From positions 1-8,155 of the forward strand of contig JAYUOV010000304.1 in assembly GCA_043760535.1 (NCBI GenBank): a stretch of 8,155 bases of DNA, read 5' to 3'. Shown here one piece after another: positions 5,731 through 8,155 of this stretch; within the stretch, counting starts at the first letter, position 1, and each line of letters starts with the position of its first letter. Origin of the DNA: JAZKFT01 sp043760535. Its GTDB lineage: Bacteria > Bacteroidota > Bacteroidia > Chitinophagales > Chitinophagaceae. The notes under the pieces were generated by a model. It saw only the letters and a program-made list of their open reading frames with translations, did not search any database and was not told the origin of the DNA. A program made the translations under genes and the position numbers.

Positions 5731-6594
5731 TCATTTCTGCCCCTTCTCCACCACAGGCAAAGTGCTTATTGGCGGAACGGGAATCGTTAGCGGGCTACCG
5801 TCTTGCGGAACAATAGCCGTGTTTAAAAGCTGTTTTGGGTTTACAATCACCGCATTCAAAATAGGCGATGCTGCATTGTAATATTCGTCGGGGTGGTAAA
5901 TAAAATACACACTGCCTCCTTTTATACAATCAATAATTTTTCGGCTAAGGGCTAAAGGCACTGCCGGGCAGCCAAGGCTGTTGCCCACTTTGCCGTCTTC
6001 TTTAGCCGCTTTTTCATTTACATATTTACTGCCATGCACTATAATGTCCCGAAAACGAACCCTGTCGTTAATCCCCGGTTCTACGCCATTAAAACGTAGT
6101 GAATAACCAGAACCGCCTACATAAGTATCAGTGGTAAGCATAAACCCAAGTGTACTTTTAAAAGAATCTTTTATGTTGCTAAAACTCGTGGCTATTTCTC
6201 CGCCACTGTTTTTACCATGGCTTACGTAGGTGTTAAAAACCAGTTTCATTTGGGCCAGGTCTATAATATACAGCCGTTTGTTTTTAGACGACTGGCTAAA
6301 ATCAGCAATCGTCATCACGTTTACATTGTCCAGTTTTCCTTTGTATAATAAATAGGTGTAGCCTTTGTAACCTTTGTAAAAAATATCCCTCTCTAACCCT
6401 ACTTCTCCAAGCTTTAGGCTATCGTAAATGGCATCGGCTTTCTGCTGTATATCTGCTGGTAAAAAAACATAATCTCCATTGTTAGCAGTTGGGTCATTTA
6501 GGTCGCCAATAGTAATAATGCTAGCCTGTACCCCAGCAATAGTAATCCAGCTTAAGCACACAAGCCAAAGAATTTTTTTGTATTGCAGCGGCAT
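5731..6594 (-). CDS. Secreted murein L,D-transpeptidase-like protein (YkuD_2 type)
   Basis: A 287-residue exported protein of the YkuD_2 (murein L,D-transpeptidase catalytic domain) family. Such enzymes form 3-3 cross-links or attach partners to peptidoglycan via a Cys thioester. The signal peptide begins MPLQYKKILWLVCLSWITIA and is probably cut after VQA (residue 24). The catalytic region holds RLYIIDLAQMKLVFNTYVSHGK (107-128), IIVHGSKYV (184-192, His187) and GNSLGCPAVP (204-213) with nucleophile Cys209 in SxGC. All three landmarks are intact. The Pro-rich tail (about 265-283) is probably unstructured. The frame is open upstream to an ATG at 6690, giving 319 residues, but the internal Met at 6594 is followed by a normal signal peptide and is preferred. 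It is convergent with the PAP2-like gene and divergent from the SET gene. No clear TAnnTTTG box was found upstream. Confidence 0.85.
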   Translation of the reverse strand: MPLQYKKILWLVCLSWITIAGVQASIITIGDLNDPTANNGDYVFLPADIQQKADAIYDSLKLGEVGLERDIFYKGYKGYTYLLYKGKLDNVNVMTIADFSQSSKNKRLYIIDLAQMKLVFNTYVSHGKNSGGEIATSFSNIKDSFKSTLGFMLTTDTYVGGSGYSLRFNGVEPGINDRVRFRDIIVHGSKYVNEKAAKEDGKVGNSLGCPAVPLALSRKIIDCIKGGSVYFIYHPDEYYNAASPILNAVIVNPKQLLNTAIVPQDGSPLTIPVPPISTLPVVEKGQK

Positions 6595-6708
6595 GATAAA
6601 AAATGGTTTATTAATATGGTTAAAGTATAATAAGACGGAAAGTATGTGAATAACTATGTGTAAATGTAATACTACAAACCGAAAATACAATACCCAACAG
6701 CGGGTATA

Positions 6709-6729
6709 AAACGCAGTAGCATGGCGTTT
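6709..6729. repeat. Inverted repeat AAACGC-N9-GCGTTT
   Basis: AAACGC (6709-6714) and GCGTTT (6724-6729) form a 6-bp dyad around AGTAGCATG. It overlaps the first copy of the direct repeat and sits in the middle of the divergent spacer, so it may be an operator acting on either gene. No U-tract is present for a terminator. Confidence 0.4.
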
Positions 6730-6760
6730 AGTATAAAAATGAAGCTGGCTTTTAGTGTAA
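6722..6760. repeat. Direct repeat TGGCKTTTAGTRTAA, two copies
   Basis: TGGCGTTTAGTATAA (6722-6736) recurs as TGGCTTTTAGTGTAA (6746-6760), 13 of 15 identical, with a 24-bp start-to-start distance. It lies about 80-120 bp before the SET-domain gene and is a plausible regulator-binding pair. A shorter repeat, GTATAAAA, occurs at 6704-6711 and 6731-6738. Confidence 0.5.
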
Positions 6761-6840
6761 GATTTTTTTTATTTCCATTAAACCATTTTGAATTTCAATG
6801 CTCTTAAGCTCATTCTTCCATTTACTTAAAATCCTTTTCC

Positions 6841-7338
6841 ATGCAAAGTAATCTTGCGTATGCTCAGGCTTTTCGCCTCGTAAGCGATAATGGTTTTGCC
6901 CAGGTTTGGCTTAACGAAAGCACTGGCGAAAAAGCATTAATCAGCACTTCGGCATTTATGCCCGGTGAAGCCATCTGCTCTTTTTATGCCGGCGAAACGG
7001 TATCGCAGCCCACTTATCTTACGGTACAAATAGAAGCTGACAAACACATTACGTTACAGCCGGAATATTTACAATATATCAACCATAGTTGCAGCCCCAA
7101 TGCCTTTTTCGATACCACAAATTTGGTATTGGTATGTGTAAAAGAAATAAAGCAAGGCGATGAAATCAGCTTCTTTTACCCCTCCGCAGAGTGGGATATG
7201 GAGCAACCCTTTGCCTGCAGGTGCCAAGCTGCTAATTGCCACAAGTACATACAGGGTGCAGCTCACCTTTCGATAGAGGTATTAAGCCAGTACAAGCTAA
7301 CTGGGTTCATTTCTCAGCAATTGAAAAATCAGGAATAA
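6841..7338 (+). CDS. Compact SET-domain protein (putative lysine methyltransferase)
   Basis: A 165-residue protein that is essentially a bare SET plus post-SET domain. This is the S-adenosylmethionine-dependent lysine methyltransferase fold, common in eukaryotes and sporadic in bacteria. The N-terminal strands (about 14-52: VSDNGFAQVWL..., FMPGEAICSFYAGE) lead to a very short insert. Next come the pseudoknot motif YINHSCSPN (79-87) and KEIKQGDEISFFYP (101-114), with Tyr113 at the catalytic-Tyr position. The post-SET segment CRCQAANC (126-133) holds Cys126, Cys128 and Cys133, which with Cys84 can make the usual four-Cys zinc site. All key elements look intact, so activity is plausible; the substrate is unknown. 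The ATG at 6841 is the only sensible start. An ATP-grasp gene begins 18 bp downstream on the same strand, suggesting joint function. There is no signal peptide, so it is cytoplasmic. Confidence 0.87.
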   Translation: MQSNLAYAQAFRLVSDNGFAQVWLNESTGEKALISTSAFMPGEAICSFYAGETVSQPTYLTVQIEADKHITLQPEYLQYINHSCSPNAFFDTTNLVLVCVKEIKQGDEISFFYPSAEWDMEQPFACRCQAANCHKYIQGAAHLSIEVLSQYKLTGFISQQLKNQE

Positions 7339-7356
7339 TCCTTTTATTATTGCACC

Positions 7357-8155
7357 ATGCAGCTTGCAAAATTTTTATGGATCGATACTTTTACCCAACC
7401 CGCTTTTGTGTGGGTACTGGCTCCGCATTTAGTAACCGATGATGAAAACCTGGATTACTATTACGATTTTACCCAAAGTATAGCCGAATACACCAAAACC
7501 TTTGCGGAACTGGGTTTGCCATGGAAATGGCAACCGGTAACCATGCAGAATTATGCTACTGTAATAGCTGAAATAGTAGCAACAAAATTTACCCACACTC
7601 CGCTTGTTTTAAACCTTTGCGATGGCGATGAAGTAAATGGAACGCCTGGCATTTCTGTAGTAAAACTGCTGAAAGAAAAAGGATTAATCTACACTGGTGC
7701 CGATGAACATTTTTATAAAATCACCACTTCTAAAATAGATATGAAGCTAGCCTTTGATAAGGCCCGCGTACCCACACCGCCCTGGCTTGAAATAACCGAA
7801 CAGGTGCCAAACCCCGAACACATTTTTGAAAAACTGGGCTACCCAGTTATAGTAAAACCTGCTATTAGCGGTGGCAGTATGGGCGTGGGTGTAAAATCGG
7901 TGGTGAGCAATAGCGAAGCACTTACACAGCAGGTAAAAAACTTATACGAAGGTTACCGTGGCTGGAGCCTTACAAGCGGCGGCGTAATAGCCGAAGCATT
8001 TATAAACGGGCCGGAGTTTACTGTGTTTATTGTAGGTTCTTACGATAAGCCGCAGCTATGCCACATTTATCCGCCGGTAGAAAGGGTGTTCCATGCATCC
8101 CTGCCAGCCGAGGAAAAATTTTTATCGTTCGACAGGCTTTGGGAAATTTATGAAG
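7357..8155 (+). CDS. ATP-grasp ligase, D-Ala-D-Ala-ligase-like (3' end outside window)
   Basis: An open frame running to the window edge gives 266 residues without a stop. It is an ATP-grasp enzyme, which forms an acyl-phosphate from a carboxylate and ATP and joins it to an amine. The ATP-grasp landmarks are TGADEHFYKITTSKIDMKLAF (113-133), PTPPWLEI (139-146), YPVIVKPAISGGSMGVGVKS (162-181, with Lys167 and the Gly-rich loop 172-178) and VIAEAFINGPEFTVFIVG (210-227, Glu213 and Glu220). The C-terminal metal-binding block is beyond the edge. The N-terminus (FLWIDTFTQPAFVWVLAPH, 7-25) lacks the Gly-rich start of housekeeping Ddl (of the kind VLFGGxSxE), so a cell-wall role is doubtful. The 18-bp gap to the SET gene implies co-transcription. 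A weak internal promoter (ATTG 7320-7323, N21, TATTATTG 7345-7352) may also serve it. Confidence 0.82.
   Translation, partial: MQLAKFLWIDTFTQPAFVWVLAPHLVTDDENLDYYYDFTQSIAEYTKTFAELGLPWKWQPVTMQNYATVIAEIVATKFTHTPLVLNLCDGDEVNGTPGISVVKLLKEKGLIYTGADEHFYKITTSKIDMKLAFDKARVPTPPWLEITEQVPNPEHIFEKLGYPVIVKPAISGGSMGVGVKSVVSNSEALTQQVKNLYEGYRGWSLTSGGVIAEAFINGPEFTVFIVGSYDKPQLCHIYPPVERVFHASLPAEEKFLSFDRLWEIYE

Larger units (their letters stand above)
6595..6840. other. Divergent intergenic region between L,D-transpeptidase and SET genes
   Basis: A 246-bp AT-rich spacer that must carry the promoters for both directions. Neither strand has a good TTTG-N19-21-TAnnTTTG pair. It does hold an inverted repeat and a 15-bp direct repeat, listed separately. 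The first 96 bp next to the - strand gene are formally open reading frame (alternative start at 6690) but are treated here as leader. Confidence 0.5.

Noticed and set aside
6595..6690. Longer N-terminus for the L,D-transpeptidase from the ATG at 6690
   Set aside because: The internal ATG at 6594 begins a standard signal peptide with basic start, hydrophobic core and VQA cleavage site; the extra 32 residues would put a second hydrophobic stretch before it.
7236..7442. A 68-codon forward ORF across the SET/ATP-grasp junction
   Set aside because: It overlaps the ends of two well-supported genes in another frame and has no recognisable features.

Overview
The window looks like chromosomal DNA of a member of the Bacteroidota, most likely a Chitinophagaceae-type bacterium. 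The evidence is a gldC gene (a gliding-motility family confined to this phylum), a YkuD_2-type murein L,D-transpeptidase, TAnnTTTG-like -7 promoter boxes, no purine-rich Shine-Dalgarno sites before the starts, and an AT-rich composition judged by eye. The genus is not determinable from the sequence alone.

Layout. Positions 1-1230 contain no intact gene. About 124-957 is a heavily decayed IS630-family transposase, followed by a short region with palindromes, a repeated TTGCAnnATTGC element and a candidate promoter. Then, on the + strand: a membrane-anchored alpha/beta hydrolase (1231-2208); a hairpin-rich 208-bp gap; a GT4-type glycosyltransferase (2417-3565); gldC from a GTG start (3662-4009); an intergenic spacer with an 8-bp tandem repeat; a GatB/YqeY-domain protein (4134-4586); a VOC/glyoxalase-fold protein (4625-5026); and a PAP2-like membrane protein (5029-5712) that begins 2 bp after the VOC stop. 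A murein L,D-transpeptidase-like secreted protein lies convergently on the - strand (5731-6594). Beyond a divergent 246-bp spacer with repeats come a compact SET-domain protein (6841-7338) and, 18 bp later, a D-Ala-D-Ala-ligase-like ATP-grasp enzyme (7357 to the right edge, incomplete).

How the genes relate. Most of the block is ordinary envelope and housekeeping content: glycosyltransferase, gliding accessory protein, tRNA-amidotransferase-like protein, membrane phosphatase-like protein, and peptidoglycan cross-linking enzyme. VOC and PAP2 are almost certainly co-transcribed. The most unusual part is the right end, where a eukaryotic-looking SET methyltransferase is paired with an ATP-grasp ligase whose N-terminus does not look like a housekeeping Ddl. 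This could be a small protein- or peptide-modification module, but the window stops inside the second gene, so partners downstream cannot be seen.
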